64,000 nt of DNA, taken from Acidovorax sp. 106. GTDB taxonomy: Bacteria; Pseudomonadota; Gammaproteobacteria; Burkholderiales; Burkholderiaceae_C. The notes under the pieces were generated by a model, which did no database searches, was not told where the DNA came from, and saw only the letters and a list, made by a program, of their open reading frames with translations. A program made the position numbers and the translations under genes. Of the stretch, positions 49,987 through 58,377 are shown piece after piece. The DNA is taken from NCBI RefSeq assembly GCF_003663825.1, contig NZ_RCCC01000001.1, positions 938,501-1,002,500 of the forward strand. The letters run 5' to 3'. Each line of letters opens with the position of its first letter. Positions within the stretch are counted from its first letter, which is position 1.

Positions 49987-50295
49987 ATGACCGACCCCGT
50001 GGCAGAAAGAATTCAAAGCCACCCAAAGTACCTGGAACTCAAGCGCGAGCGCAACCGCTTTGGCTGGCTGCTCACCGCATTGATGCTTTTCGTTTATTAC
50101 GGGTACATCGCACTGATCGCCTTCAACAAGCCCTTCCTCGCGCAGCCCATCGGTAACGGTGTCACCACGCTGGGGGTCCCGCTGGGCTTTGGCGTCATCG
50201 TGTTCACCATCGTCATCACCGGCATCTACGTGCGCCGCGCCAATGGGCGCTATGACGCATTGACCCAAGCCATCCTCAAGGACGCCGCACGATGA
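49987..50295 (+). CDS. DUF485 family membrane protein, ActP partner (YjcH-like)
   Basis: 102 residues with two hydrophobic helices: [44 protein letters not shown] and [22 protein letters not shown]. The first part, HPKYxELxRxR, is the DUF485 signature. These proteins are nearly always encoded directly before ActP-type sodium/acetate symporters. GGAG is six bases before the ATG at 49987, which decides it over nearby ATGs. It overlaps actP by four bases. Confidence 0.95.
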   Translation: MTDPVAERIQSHPKYLELKRERNRFGWLLTALMLFVYYGYIALIAFNKPFLAQPIGNGVTTLGVPLGFGVIVFTIVITGIYVRRANGRYDALTQAILKDAAR

Positions 50296-52025
50296 AAACG
50301 CAAAACTTCGCGGCCACTGCGGCAGCCCTCGCCGCGCTGGCCTTCGTCCCTATGGCCCTTGCGGCCGGTGGAGATGTCGGTGAAGCGGCCAAGCAGTCCA
50401 CCAACTGGACAGCCATCGTCATGTTCGGCCTGTTCGTGGCGGGCACGCTCTGGATTACCAAATGGGCTGCGGCCAAAACCCGCTCGGCGGCTGACTTCTA
50501 CACCGGCGGCGGCGGCATCACCGGCTTCCAAAATGGCCTGGCCATTGCAGGCGACTACATGTCGGCCGCTTCGTTCCTGGGCATCTCTGCGGCGGTGATG
50601 GCGTCGGGCTATGACGGCCTGATCTACTCGATCGGCTTTCTGGTGGGCTGGCCCGTCATCACCTTCCTGATGGCCGAGCGGCTGCGCAACCTGGGCAAGT
50701 TCACCTTTGCCGACGTGGCGGGCTATCGCTTTCAGCAAACCCCCATCCGTGCGTTTGCCGCCAGCGGCACGCTGGTGGTTGTGGCGTTTTACCTGATCGC
50801 CCAAATGGTGGGCGCAGGCCAACTGATCAAGCTGCTGTTTGGCCTGGACTACTGGATTGCTGTGGTGCTGGTGGGCGGACTGATGATGGTGTATGTGCTC
50901 TTTGGCGGCATGACAGCCACCACCTGGGTGCAGATCATCAAGGCCTGCCTGTTGCTGGCCGGGGTGACCTTCATGGCCTTCATGGTCATGGCGCAGTTTG
51001 GCTTCAGCCCCGAAGCCCTGTTTGCCAAGGGCGTTGCGGTGAAGACCGCGATTGCCACCAACTCTGGCAAGCCTGCCGAGGAAGCGGCCAAGATCGGCCT
51101 GGCGATCATGGGCCCCGGTGGGTTTATCAAAGACCCCATCTCCGCGATCAGCTTCGGCATGGCACTGATGTTCGGCACGGCCGGCCTGCCCCACATTCTG
51201 ATGCGCTTCTTTACGGTGCCTGATGCGAAGGAAGCCCGCAAAAGCGTGTTCTGGGCCACCACCTGGATCGGCTACTTCTATGTGCTGATCTTCATCATCG
51301 GCTTCGGCGCCATCACACTGGTGCTCACCAACCCAGAGTTTGCAGACACCGTCACGGGCGTCATCAAAGGCGGCGCAGGCACCGCCAACATGGCCGCCGT
51401 GCTGGTGGCCAAGTCAGTGGGTGGCGACGTTTTCTACGGCTTCATCTCTGCCGTGGCCTTCGCCACCATCCTGGCGGTGGTGGCAGGGTTGACGCTGTCG
51501 GGCGCCTCTGCGGTGTCGCACGATTTGTACGCCACGGTGTTCAAGAAAGGCAAGGCAGATAGTGCCGCCGAGCTGCGTGTATCCCGCATCACCACGCTGG
51601 CTCTCGGCCTTGTGGCCGTGGTGCTGGGCATCGTGTTCGAAAAGCAGAACATCGCGTTCATGGTGTCTTTGGCCTTTGCCATTGCCGCATCGGCCAACTT
51701 CCCAGTGCTCTTCATGAGCGTGCTGTGGAAGGACTGCACGACCAGGGGCGCTGTGATCGGCGGCTTCATGGGGTTGGTCTCCTCCGTGGGCCTCACGGTG
51801 GTGTCACCCTCTGTGTGGGAAGCGGTGCTGGGCAACCCCAAAGGCAGCGCACTGTTCCCTTACACCTCGCCCGCTTTGTTCTCCATGGCCATTGGTTTCG
51901 CGGGCATCTGGATCTTCTCGCTGCTTGACCGCAGTGCGAACGCCCAGCGCGAACGAGCCGCCTACCCTGCGCAACAAGTGCGCTCGGAAACCGGTCTGGG
52001 CGCCTCCGGCGCATCGGGCCACTGA
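50292..52025 (+). CDS. actP: Cation/acetate symporter ActP
   Basis: 577 residues, sodium:solute symporter family with about 13 helices. The N-terminal signal-like [24 protein letters not shown], then [34 protein letters not shown] and [13 protein letters not shown] match Act[20 protein letters not shown] is also conserved. It imports acetate and other short carboxylates with Na+. Translationally coupled to DUF485. The DUF294/CBS protein and exonuclease found about 2 kb downstream on the other strand often accompany actP. Confidence 0.95.
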   Translation: MKTQNFAATAAALAALAFVPMALAAGGDVGEAAKQSTNWTAIVMFGLFVAGTLWITKWAAAKTRSAADFYTGGGGITGFQNGLAIAGDYMSAASFLGISAAVMASGYDGLIYSIGFLVGWPVITFLMAERLRNLGKFTFADVAGYRFQQTPIRAFAASGTLVVVAFYLIAQMVGAGQLIKLLFGLDYWIAVVLVGGLMMVYVLFGGMTATTWVQIIKACLLLAGVTFMAFMVMAQFGFSPEALFAKGVAVKTAIATNSGKPAEEAAKIGLAIMGPGGFIKDPISAISFGMALMFGTAGLPHILMRFFTVPDAKEARKSVFWATTWIGYFYVLIFIIGFGAITLVLTNPEFADTVTGVIKGGAGTANMAAVLVAKSVGGDVFYGFISAVAFATILAVVAGLTLSGASAVSHDLYATVFKKGKADSAAELRVSRITTLALGLVAVVLGIVFEKQNIAFMVSLAFAIAASANFPVLFMSVLWKDCTTRGAVIGGFMGLVSSVGLTVVSPSVWEAVLGNPKGSALFPYTSPALFSMAIGFAGIWIFSLLDRSANAQRERAAYPAQQVRSETGLGASGASGH

Positions 52026-52033
52026 ACGATTAC

Positions 52034-52201
52034 CTAGGAGCCTGTCGGACTTGGAAATCGTCGGCTGCAAATCGGCCGCAGCGGTGCATTTTTCACCGTC
52101 TTTTTGCCCCATAGCTCAGCTATGGGGCAAAAAGTCGGCAAAAACTATCCTCGCTGAGGCCAATTTTCGCTTTCGACGCTCCCAGTCCGACAGACTCCTA
52201 G
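52034..52201. mobile_element. MITE-like palindromic element with CTAG borders
   Basis: Outer arms 52034-52051 and 52184-52201 (CTAGGAGCCTGTCGGACT and its inverse) match at 17 of 18 positions. If the terminal CTAG on each side is a target duplication, the element is 160 bases with ends GAGYCTGTCGGACT. At its centre is a perfect 17-bp hairpin with a one-base loop (52100-52134). No transposase. A 4-bp YTAR-type target such as CTAG is used by IS5-group elements, so it may be mobilised by such an IS (inference). Confidence 0.7.
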
Positions 52202-52711
52202 CCTGGCGGTACTTCAGGCGCTGCAAAGTAGCCGCCGCCAAGCTCTCGCAAAACTCACCCATCAAGGGCTGCAACAGCCCGCCCAAAGCCCCCTGCCAAC
52301 GTACAGGGGCATACGGCACCACCCACAGTGCCAGCCCTCATCTCCCAAAATTCCCTCTGAAGCCAGTCCGCAGACGAGGACGGTCTCCACACCAAGCCCC
52401 CCGTAGTGTTTGGCATGGCTGCACCTGTCAAAGCCCTTGGCAAAGGCCAGCAGACACCTCAGGCCCCAACAGTTCGGCACCTTCAGAGACGGCTGAAGCA
52501 GATATTCCGGCAAGAGATGGCTATGGCCAGAACTCACTGGAGTGGATGCTCACCCCGCACATCCACGCCATCAAGTCCAAAACCCTCCGTACTCCGGAAA
52601 ACTCAGCAGAACACTGCAAACAGCACAGCAGATTGGCTGGGATGGGCAAGATAACCAACCCAGCGGTCCGTCCTGCCACCCGCTATCACCACCATTGCCA
52701 GGCCGCAAAGC

Positions 52712-52747
52712 AAAAAGCCTCGCCTCCCAAAGGAGGCGAGGCTTTTT
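52712..52747 (-). terminator. Intrinsic terminator of the porin gene
   Basis: A perfect 16-bp stem (AAAAAGCCTCGCCTCC with its inverse) and a CAAA loop, ending in five T in either direction; it starts 50 bases after the porin stop. Very strong, as expected for an abundant mRNA. Confidence 0.95.
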
Positions 52748-52796
52748 CTCTATCAAGCCAAGACTGGCAGCCTAAGCTGCCAGCATTGAAACCCAA

Positions 52797-53765
52797 TTAG
52801 AAGTTGTGGCGAATACCAACGGCCACGGAGCTGAAGTCAGCACCAGCCACGCCAGATTGGTAGTTGGCGTTGCGGCTGTTGTTCACGTGGGTGTAGTAAC
52901 CGTACACCTTGGTGCGCTTGCTCAGGTTGTAGTTGTAGCCCAGAGTGTATTGGGTAGCGTCGCTGTCGTTCAGGTTCTTGTACTCACCAGCACGGCCGAC
53001 GTTCACGTGGAACTCGGAAGCGCCCAGGTTGTAAGCACCGGCCAGACGGAAGGTGTTGCGCTTGCCGCCGTTCAGAACGTAAGCGTCTTCGTCACGCTGA
53101 ACGTAACCGCCAACGGTGAAAGCACCGAAGGTGTACAGAGCGCGGGCTGCGAATTGGTTCACGTCGCCTTGCTTGGAGTAGCCAGCGCCCAGGGCCAGAG
53201 CACCCAGGTTGTAGTTGGCAGCCAGGTCAAAGGCGTTCTTGCCGGCACGGCCGGTAGGTTGTTCGTGCAGAGCAACAGCTGCGTCAACAGTCAGGCCGCC
53301 GAAAGTAGGAGTGCGGTAAGCGATCTTGTTGGCATCGGGCATCACGTAGGCGTAGAACGCGTCGGACGACGAACCGGTGTCATGGTTGTGCATGCTGACG
53401 TAGTCAGCAGTAGCGTAGTAGGACTCAGCAGTGAAACGGCCCAGACGCACGGCACCGAAACCGCCGGACAGGTTCACTTCGCTTTGACGGCCGAAGAAAG
53501 TGGTAGCGGAAGCGCCAGTGTCAGAGTTGAAGCCGCTTTCCAGTTGGAAGCCAGCCTTCAGGCCGCCACCCAGGTCTTCAGAACCCTTGAAGCCGAAACG
53601 CGAGGAGTTGTTGAACAGGCCAGTGGTCTTGACATTGCCCACTTCTTGGCGTTCCACCGTGGTGTTCACACGGCCATACAGCGTAACGCTGCTTTGAGCG
53701 AAAGCAGCGGTGGTGGTGCCCAGGAGAGCCAGCACAGCCAGTGCCAAACGATTCGTCTTTTGCAT
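52797..53765 (-). CDS. Gram-negative porin (Omp32-like, 16-stranded barrel)
   Basis: 322 residues with signal peptide MQKTNRLALAVLALLGTTTAAFA. The mature start QSSVTLYGRVNTTVERQ and the SSRFGFKGSEDLGGGLKAGFQLESGF stretch are the porin_4/betaproteobacterial porin signature; the last strand ends VAVGIRHNF with the C-terminal Phe needed for BAM recognition. It forms an outer-membrane diffusion channel. AAGGAAA precedes the ATG. Codon use is visibly strongly biased (mostly GGC, GTC/GTT, AAC), as in highly expressed genes. A very strong terminator follows. Confidence 0.97.
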   Translation of the reverse strand: MQKTNRLALAVLALLGTTTAAFAQSSVTLYGRVNTTVERQEVGNVKTTGLFNNSSRFGFKGSEDLGGGLKAGFQLESGFNSDTGASATTFFGRQSEVNLSGGFGAVRLGRFTAESYYATADYVSMHNHDTGSSSDAFYAYVMPDANKIAYRTPTFGGLTVDAAVALHEQPTGRAGKNAFDLAANYNLGALALGAGYSKQGDVNQFAARALYTFGAFTVGGYVQRDEDAYVLNGGKRNTFRLAGAYNLGASEFHVNVGRAGEYKNLNDSDATQYTLGYNYNLSKRTKVYGYYTHVNNSRNANYQSGVAGADFSSVAVGIRHNF

Positions 53766-54072
53766 GAGGTTTCCTTGTTTGCTTTTAGTCCATCAGGAGG
53801 AGTGGCATCTCAGCTTGTGCGGGGTCTCCGCCCGAGCTGCAGCTACAACTTGCGAAATTTTAGGTGTTACACCCTCCCGTACTGCCGGCAAATCGCCACC
53901 AACGCATTGATTTATGCATTTACGCAACACTTTGAAACGCCTCCGTCAAAATTCTGCAACGTTTTTCACGACGCGCCACCGTTTTCAAACCCTAGGGATG
54001 TCCTGCATCACTGCCTGCGGTCTGTTGATAGTGCGGCCTCGCGACGGTGATGCAGGACATCCCTAGCCGCCC
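53766..54072. other. 307-base gap upstream of the porin gene
   Basis: Contains the porin leader and an AT-richer segment (53855-53990) that should hold its promoter; no -35/-10 pair is clear enough to name. The far end holds the palindromic element at 53992-54066. No gene. Confidence 0.6.
53992..54066. mobile_element. Short palindromic element with CTAG borders (MITE-like)
   Basis: Perfect 20-bp inverted arms CTAGGGATGTCCTGCATCAC (53992-54011) and its inverse (54047-54066) around a 35-base core. As in the element at 52034-52201, both ends are CTAG, a rare tetranucleotide in such genomes, so these may be target duplications around a 67-base insert. A plain hairpin acting as a terminator for the leftward exonuclease gene is unlikely, because it lies beyond that gene's stop by only a few bases and lacks a T run. 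Confidence 0.6.
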
Positions 54073-54768
54073 TCAGGAAGAGCGCAAATGCTTTAACTTG
54101 ATGAAAGCCAGCGCCGCCATCACCGCGTCGTTGAGGGCATCGTGCGCATCGCGCTCAGGCAGCTCCAAGTCGCGCATCAAGGTGCTCAAGCGCAGGTCGA
54201 TGTCCGCATTGGCGTGCTGCTGGTAGGGGGGCAACTGGTGGAACTTGTAGTCGTAGTACATCGCCGACACCTCGATGCACGGCTGCGGCAGGGCAATGCC
54301 CAACAAAGGGCGCACGGCCCGGTTGAGCATGGCCACGTCAAACTCCAGGTAGTACCCAACGAGCGGGCGGCTGCCGATAAAGGCCAGCAGCTGCTCAATC
54401 GCTTCGCGCAGCGGCAGGCCGTCGGCGAGATCTTGCGTGCGCAGGCGGTGGATGCGCACGCTGTGTGCAGAGACGGCGCGCTCGGGCCGCACCAGCAGTT
54501 CCAGCCGCTCGCTGGTCAGGATGCGGTCACCCACAATGCGCACGGCGCCGATGGAGACGATCTCGTCGCTGCGGACGTCCAGGCCCGTGGCTTCGCAGTC
54601 CAGCGCCACCCACTCATTCGCAGGCGGCGGCTGCAGCAGTGGCTGAAAGCGGGCGCCGCGCAGGCGGTGGGCCAGCCAGCGGCGGCGCAGTGCCGCCCAG
54701 CCGGGCACCAGTTGCGGGCGCTGCCCATCGGCGCCTGGGCGCGCCCAGCCCGTCAGCGCGCTGCCCAT
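54073..54768 (-). CDS. DnaQ-like 3'-5' exonuclease (DEDDh)
   Basis: 231 residues. After a basic 50-residue N-terminus, the exonuclease domain has Exo I VALDCEATGLD (D, E), Exo II YYLEFDVAMLNRA and Exo III HDALNDAVM (H, D), so the DEDDh residues are complete. It resembles the epsilon subunit of DNA polymerase III but is a separate short family found beside DUF294/CBS proteins and ActP. The ATG at 54766-54768 shares a base with the TGA of the upstream gene (TGATG), so the pair is coupled. Confidence 0.9.
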   Translation of the reverse strand: MGSALTGWARPGADGQRPQLVPGWAALRRRWLAHRLRGARFQPLLQPPPANEWVALDCEATGLDVRSDEIVSIGAVRIVGDRILTSERLELLVRPERAVSAHSVRIHRLRTQDLADGLPLREAIEQLLAFIGSRPLVGYYLEFDVAMLNRAVRPLLGIALPQPCIEVSAMYYDYKFHQLPPYQQHANADIDLRLSTLMRDLELPERDAHDALNDAVMAALAFIKLKHLRSS

Positions 54769-56585
54769 CACAGCGCCCCCAGGTGAAAGCGGGTGCGCAG
54801 CAGCTGCTGAAAGCGCTTGACCACGCCCAGTGCGTCCTTGAGCAGATCGCGGTCCAGGCTGCTGAGCTGCTGCAGCGCGACCGTGCCACTCACCGGCCGC
54901 GCCTGCGCCTGCTCGGCCAGCCCGGTCTTGAGCTTGAGGGCCATGAACACGTGCAGCGCCTCCACCAGGTCCTCCCCCTCGCCCGGCGACAAGGCCCCCA
55001 GGCCCACCAGCGCCTGCACCCGCACCGTGGTCGAGGTGGCGCGCACTTGGTGCGCGAGGGCCAAGCTGCGCACGCCATGCACCAAGGGAAAGAACCCCTC
55101 CTTCTTCAAGTGCAGCGGCGCGGGCGATTCGCCCAACGAGAACAGCTTGCTCAGCCACCCGCCATGCGAGCCAAAGGCGTCGATGGCGGCGGCAAACCGG
55201 CCCAGCAGGGCGTCGTTGTCGGTGGCGCACTGGTGCAGGCTGTCGCTGACCTGGGCCAGCAGCTTGGCGTCACCTGCCACGGCGTGGGCATCCATGAAGA
55301 TGGCCAGGTGCATGAGGTTGTCGCCATCGGGCTGCCACACCCATTGGCGCAGGATGGCCACAAAATCGGGCACCGAGCGGCGCCAGGCAGGGTTGCTGAG
55401 CATGATGCCGCCGGGGCACGGGGGGTAGCCAAACTGGCCCAGCGCCTCAGAAAACCGCGCACAAGTCTCGGCCAGATCGGCCGGTGGTACATAGCCCTCG
55501 CGCAGGACCAGGCCGTTGTCCTGGTCGGTCTTGAGCAGCTGCTCACCGCGCCCCTCGCTGCCCATCACAAACAGGCAGCTGTTGGCCACCAGCTCAGGCG
55601 GTGCAATGAGCTGCCAGGCCCGTTCAAACAGCCGGGCATTGAGCTGCTGCACCAGCCGCGCAATCAAGCCCACCCGCGAGCCACTGCGAAACAGCAGCGC
55701 AATCACCTTGCTGATCTGCAGCGCCGCGCTGCCCAGGCTCTCCAGGTCGCGAGCCTGCTCGATTTGCAGCGTGACGATGTGCGACTGGTTGGAGAGGTAG
55801 CTCAGCAAATCCAGCGCTTCGAGCACGCCCAGCATCTGCCCGCCCTCTTCCACCACCAGGCGGTGGATGCGGTGGTGCAGCATGATGGCCATGGCGTCGC
55901 CCAGCGGCTCCACGGAGCGGATCTCGATCAGCGGGTACTTCGCCCAGTCGCCCACGGGCATGGTCTGCAGGGGACGCCCATCCAGAATGGCCTGCTGCAG
56001 CAAGGTGCGGCTGAAAATCCCCTTGCGCCCCGCCGCCGCGTCCAGCACCACCACGCTGGAGGTGCGCTGCTCGCGCATCAGGCGCACCACGCTCAGGATG
56101 TCGGTGGCCGCATCCACGCTGTGCACTGGCCGCAAGAAGGCCTCGCCCACGCGCGACAGGCTCAGCGACGGCAGCTCGCGCGGCTGCTGGCGCTCGGCCA
56201 GCACACTGAGCTTGTGCCCCAGGTCAGAAAACAGCAGCGCGCCAAACGTGGCGTTGCTGGCAATCAGCTCAATCACCGTCTGCCGCGCCAGCTGGTAGGC
56301 CACCACCTCTTGCGCCGCCACAAACCGGCTGCTGACGCGCCCGGCCACCAGGCTGCGCCCGTCAAAGCAATCGTCCGGCCCCAGGGTGGCCACCACATCG
56401 CCATCGTCGAGCTGCTGCACATAACCTTTGACGATGACGAACAGGTGCAACGGCGTCGCCCCAGGCTCCAGGATCACCGCATTCTGCGGAAAGTAGGCGA
56501 TGTCCACACTGCCGCGCACCTGGCGCTGTTCGTCCGGGTCCAGGCAGTCAAAAGGCGACAAGGAAAACGGAAAGGCGTTGGGCAT
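54768..56585 (-). CDS. cNMP-binding / CBS / DUF294 nucleotidyltransferase-like signalling protein
   Basis: 605 residues. Order: cyclic-nucleotide-binding-like domain (about 10-125), two CBS repeats (about 145-275), a DUF294 nucleotidyltransferase-like domain with FVMGSEGRGEQLLKTDQDNGLV (about 340-361; GS and DxD present) and a C-terminal DUF294_C helical domain (about 480-600). The layout is like GlnD-type uridylyltransferases; members are thought to sense nucleotides and control neighbouring transport or acetate metabolism, but no reaction is established. Start ATG at 56583-56585. Coupled to the exonuclease and near actP, a common association. Confidence 0.9.
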   Translation of the reverse strand: MPNAFPFSLSPFDCLDPDEQRQVRGSVDIAYFPQNAVILEPGATPLHLFVIVKGYVQQLDDGDVVATLGPDDCFDGRSLVAGRVSSRFVAAQEVVAYQLARQTVIELIASNATFGALLFSDLGHKLSVLAERQQPRELPSLSLSRVGEAFLRPVHSVDAATDILSVVRLMREQRTSSVVVLDAAAGRKGIFSRTLLQQAILDGRPLQTMPVGDWAKYPLIEIRSVEPLGDAMAIMLHHRIHRLVVEEGGQMLGVLEALDLLSYLSNQSHIVTLQIEQARDLESLGSAALQISKVIALLFRSGSRVGLIARLVQQLNARLFERAWQLIAPPELVANSCLFVMGSEGRGEQLLKTDQDNGLVLREGYVPPADLAETCARFSEALGQFGYPPCPGGIMLSNPAWRRSVPDFVAILRQWVWQPDGDNLMHLAIFMDAHAVAGDAKLLAQVSDSLHQCATDNDALLGRFAAAIDAFGSHGGWLSKLFSLGESPAPLHLKKEGFFPLVHGVRSLALAHQVRATSTTVRVQALVGLGALSPGEGEDLVEALHVFMALKLKTGLAEQAQARPVSGTVALQQLSSLDRDLLKDALGVVKRFQQLLRTRFHLGAL

Positions 56586-56702
56586 GCGGGGCTGTCTCCA
56601 AGGTGTGCAACCAAGTGCGCCCATTGCACCACCGCGCGCTTGCTGGGGGCTTGCAATCGCACGGCCCAACGGTCAGGGCAGGCACCTTGCCAAGACCCAA
56701 GA

Positions 56703-56760
56703 CAAATTGGCCTCCAGCGCTTTATCTACAGGCGCAAGCAGCTATACATTCAATAGCAAA
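56703..56760 (+). repeat. Two-hairpin dispersed repeat, copy 6
   Basis: CAAATTGGCCTCCAGCGCTTTATC then TACAGGCGCAAGCAGCTAT-ACATTC-AATAGC. It ends four bases before the stop codon (56765-56767) of the DsbA-like isomerase gene and lies between it and the DUF294 gene. Confidence 0.85.
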
Positions 56761-56764
56761 AAAC

Positions 56765-57430
56765 TCAGGCCTTGCGTTCGGTGGGCGTCGGCAGGCCGGA
56801 TGGCACCTGCTGCACCGCATCCCACTGCGAGCCGTCAAACCAGGCGTCCCCCGCCAGATAGGCCCGCAGCATGGGCAAGCAGTCGAGCCCCCAAAACACC
56901 TTGCCATCCACCCCAAACGCGGGCACGCCAAACACGCCAGCGGCTTGCGCCGCCTCGGTGTTGGCGCGCAGCAGCGCCTTGGGGGCATCGCTGTGCAGGT
57001 CCTGCCCTGGGCGCACCTGCTCGCTCAATTGCGCGGCCAGCACCTTCAGCCGCTCAGCGTCCAGCGCGTCGTGCCCGCCCTGCCACACATGGCGCAGCAC
57101 CGTGCCCGCCACAAAACGGTTGATGCGGCCGTCGTCACTGCAAGCCAGCGCCTGCCGCAGCAAAGGCAGCGGGTTGAACGGGTGGCGCGCAGGCATCTGC
57201 AGTGGCGTGCCCTGCGCGTGGCCCAGCCAGGTCACATGGCGGTAGGTCCAGTCGCGCTTGGGGGCAATGCCCGCCGGGCCGGGGTTGCCGTGCTGCTGCA
57301 ACAAGGCGCCCAGCAGCACCGGCTGGTAAGCCACGCTGTAGCTCAGGCCCTCCAGCGCATCAGGCAAGCGCTCGAACGCCAGCCAGGCATAGGGCGACAC
57401 AAAGTCCAAATAAAACGTGATGTGCTTCAT
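56765..57430 (-). CDS. 2-hydroxychromene-2-carboxylate isomerase family protein (DsbA-like)
   Basis: 221 residues. Starts MKHITFYLDFVSPYAWLAFERLP, the glutathione-binding SPYAW (Ser in place of the DsbA cysteine) and ends with GVFGVPAFGVDGKVFWGLDCLPML, the conserved cis-Pro region (GVPAF). Members (NahD type) use glutathione to isomerise 2-hydroxychromene-2-carboxylate in naphthalene breakdown, but most copies outside such clusters have unknown substrates; no aromatic genes are near. AGGAG precedes the ATG at 57428-57430. Confidence 0.9.
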   Translation of the reverse strand: MKHITFYLDFVSPYAWLAFERLPDALEGLSYSVAYQPVLLGALLQQHGNPGPAGIAPKRDWTYRHVTWLGHAQGTPLQMPARHPFNPLPLLRQALACSDDGRINRFVAGTVLRHVWQGGHDALDAERLKVLAAQLSEQVRPGQDLHSDAPKALLRANTEAAQAAGVFGVPAFGVDGKVFWGLDCLPMLRAYLAGDAWFDGSQWDAVQQVPSGLPTPTERKA

Positions 57431-57508
57431 GGGCCGGGCTCCTGAGCGAAGGGTTGGCAAACAGATAGCGGGATGGGCGGGCCGATCTGCAACGCACTGC
57501 GTGACCGA

Positions 57509-57772
57509 CTACGGCACCAACGGCGCAGGCAGGGCCACACCAGCCCGCTGCAACAGCGTCACCCAGATGGCACGCCGCTGCGCACTGTCGGCGCCCGACC
57601 AGGCGCGGATTTCGTCAATCGTGCGAAAGCAGCCTTCGCAGCGCGTGCGGTCGTCCGTCAGGCGGCACACCGAAATGCACGGCGATGGCACCACCTCGTC
57701 AGAGTTCACATCAAAATAGCCTGCATCGCTCATCAATAAAGCGCGAGCAGCTATGGATTCAGTAGTACTCAT
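57509..57772 (-). CDS. DUF1289 family protein with repeat-encoded N-terminus
   Basis: 87 residues. The DUF1289 core is SPCISVCRLTDDRTRCEGCFRTIDEIRAW with four cysteines (C...C...C..C), a small putative metal-binding module. The ATG at 57770-57772 overlaps the ybaK stop (ATGA), so coupling favours it. However, residues 1-14 (MSTTESIAARALLM) are read from a copy of the dispersed two-hairpin repeat; the second ATG at 57731-57733 just after the repeat (MSDAGYFDVNSDE) may be the ancestral start. Confidence 0.85.
   Translation of the reverse strand: MSTTESIAARALLMSDAGYFDVNSDEVVPSPCISVCRLTDDRTRCEGCFRTIDEIRAWSGADSAQRRAIWVTLLQRAGVALPAPLVP
57731..57770 (+). repeat. Two-hairpin dispersed repeat, copy 7 (partial, inside the DUF1289 gene)
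   Basis: CATCAATAAAGCGCGAGCAG then CTATGGATTCAGTAGTACTC. It matches the second half of hairpin 1 and all of hairpin 2 of the other copies, but the GGCC-containing left end is missing. It overlaps the 5' end of the DUF1289 reading frame. Confidence 0.7.
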
Positions 57773-58326
57773 GCACCAGCACTCCCTGGGGCTGGGGCAT
57801 GCGCTGGGGCCACTGGGGCCACGGCCTGCACCACATCCACCACCGGCGCGCCCGTCAGGCGATGCAGGTCGCTCGGGTGCAGTGCAAACACGCCATGCGG
57901 GTGGCCAGCCGCTGCCCACACCACGTCAAAGCGCAGCAGGTCCTGGTCAATCAGCGTCACGGGCGGCGTGGCGTGGGCCACGGGCGAGACTCCGCCAATC
58001 GAAAACCCTGTGCGCGATTTGACGAAGTCCGCGTCGGCGCGGCCCACTTTGCCCACATGGGCTTCGACCTTCTTTTCGTCCACTCGCCGGTCGCCCGAGG
58101 TAACCACCAGCACGGCCACGTCGTCGCTCTTGCGCCGAAAAATGATGCTCTTGGCAATCTGTCCCACGGCAATGCCCAAAGCATCGGCGGCTTCCTGCGC
58201 GGTGCGGGCCGAGTTGTCGAGCATGCGCGGGGCATGCGGGTGGCCTTTTTCGAGCAAGGCGGCAGCCACGCGCTGCACGCCATCGGGCAAGGGGATCAAT
58301 TCACTTCCACACATAGGTTCATCCAT
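57769..58326 (-). CDS. YbaK/EbsC-type aminoacyl-tRNA deacylase
   Basis: 185 residues. The YbaK/ProX fold has ALGIAVGQIAKSIIFRRKSDD (with the catalytic lysine region KS), VVTSGDRRVDEKKV and FSIGGVSPVAH (GGVSPV), all family landmarks. These proteins hydrolyse mischarged tRNAs such as Cys- or Ala-tRNAPro in trans. C-terminus is Ala/Pro-rich. It overlaps the DUF1289 start by four bases. The ATG at 58324-58326 has a GGGG/CCAAAG purine patch upstream. Confidence 0.9.
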   Translation of the reverse strand: MDEPMCGSELIPLPDGVQRVAAALLEKGHPHAPRMLDNSARTAQEAADALGIAVGQIAKSIIFRRKSDDVAVLVVTSGDRRVDEKKVEAHVGKVGRADADFVKSRTGFSIGGVSPVAHATPPVTLIDQDLLRFDVVWAAAGHPHGVFALHPSDLHRLTGAPVVDVVQAVAPVAPAHAPAPGSAGA

Positions 58327-58377
58327 CTTTGGGAGCCCCTTGTCAGGCGGGCAGCCGGGGCCACGCCTGCCAGGGCG

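Larger units (their letters stand above)
52026..52796. other. 771-base gap between actP and the porin gene
   Basis: Holds the MITE-like element (52034-52201) and the porin terminator (52712-52747). The 52202-52700 part is C/A-rich and carries several open frames in all directions, none with a ribosome site, a recognisable domain or biased codon use. I see no gene in it. Confidence 0.7.

Noticed and set aside
51892..52800. 302-codon frame across the actP end and the gap before the porin
   Set aside because: It starts inside actP in another frame, runs through the MITE-like element and the porin terminator, and has no known domain.
54465..56756. 763-codon rightward frame opposite the DUF294 and exonuclease genes
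   Set aside because: Shadow of two well-supported genes; composition is His/Gln/Arg-rich with no motifs.
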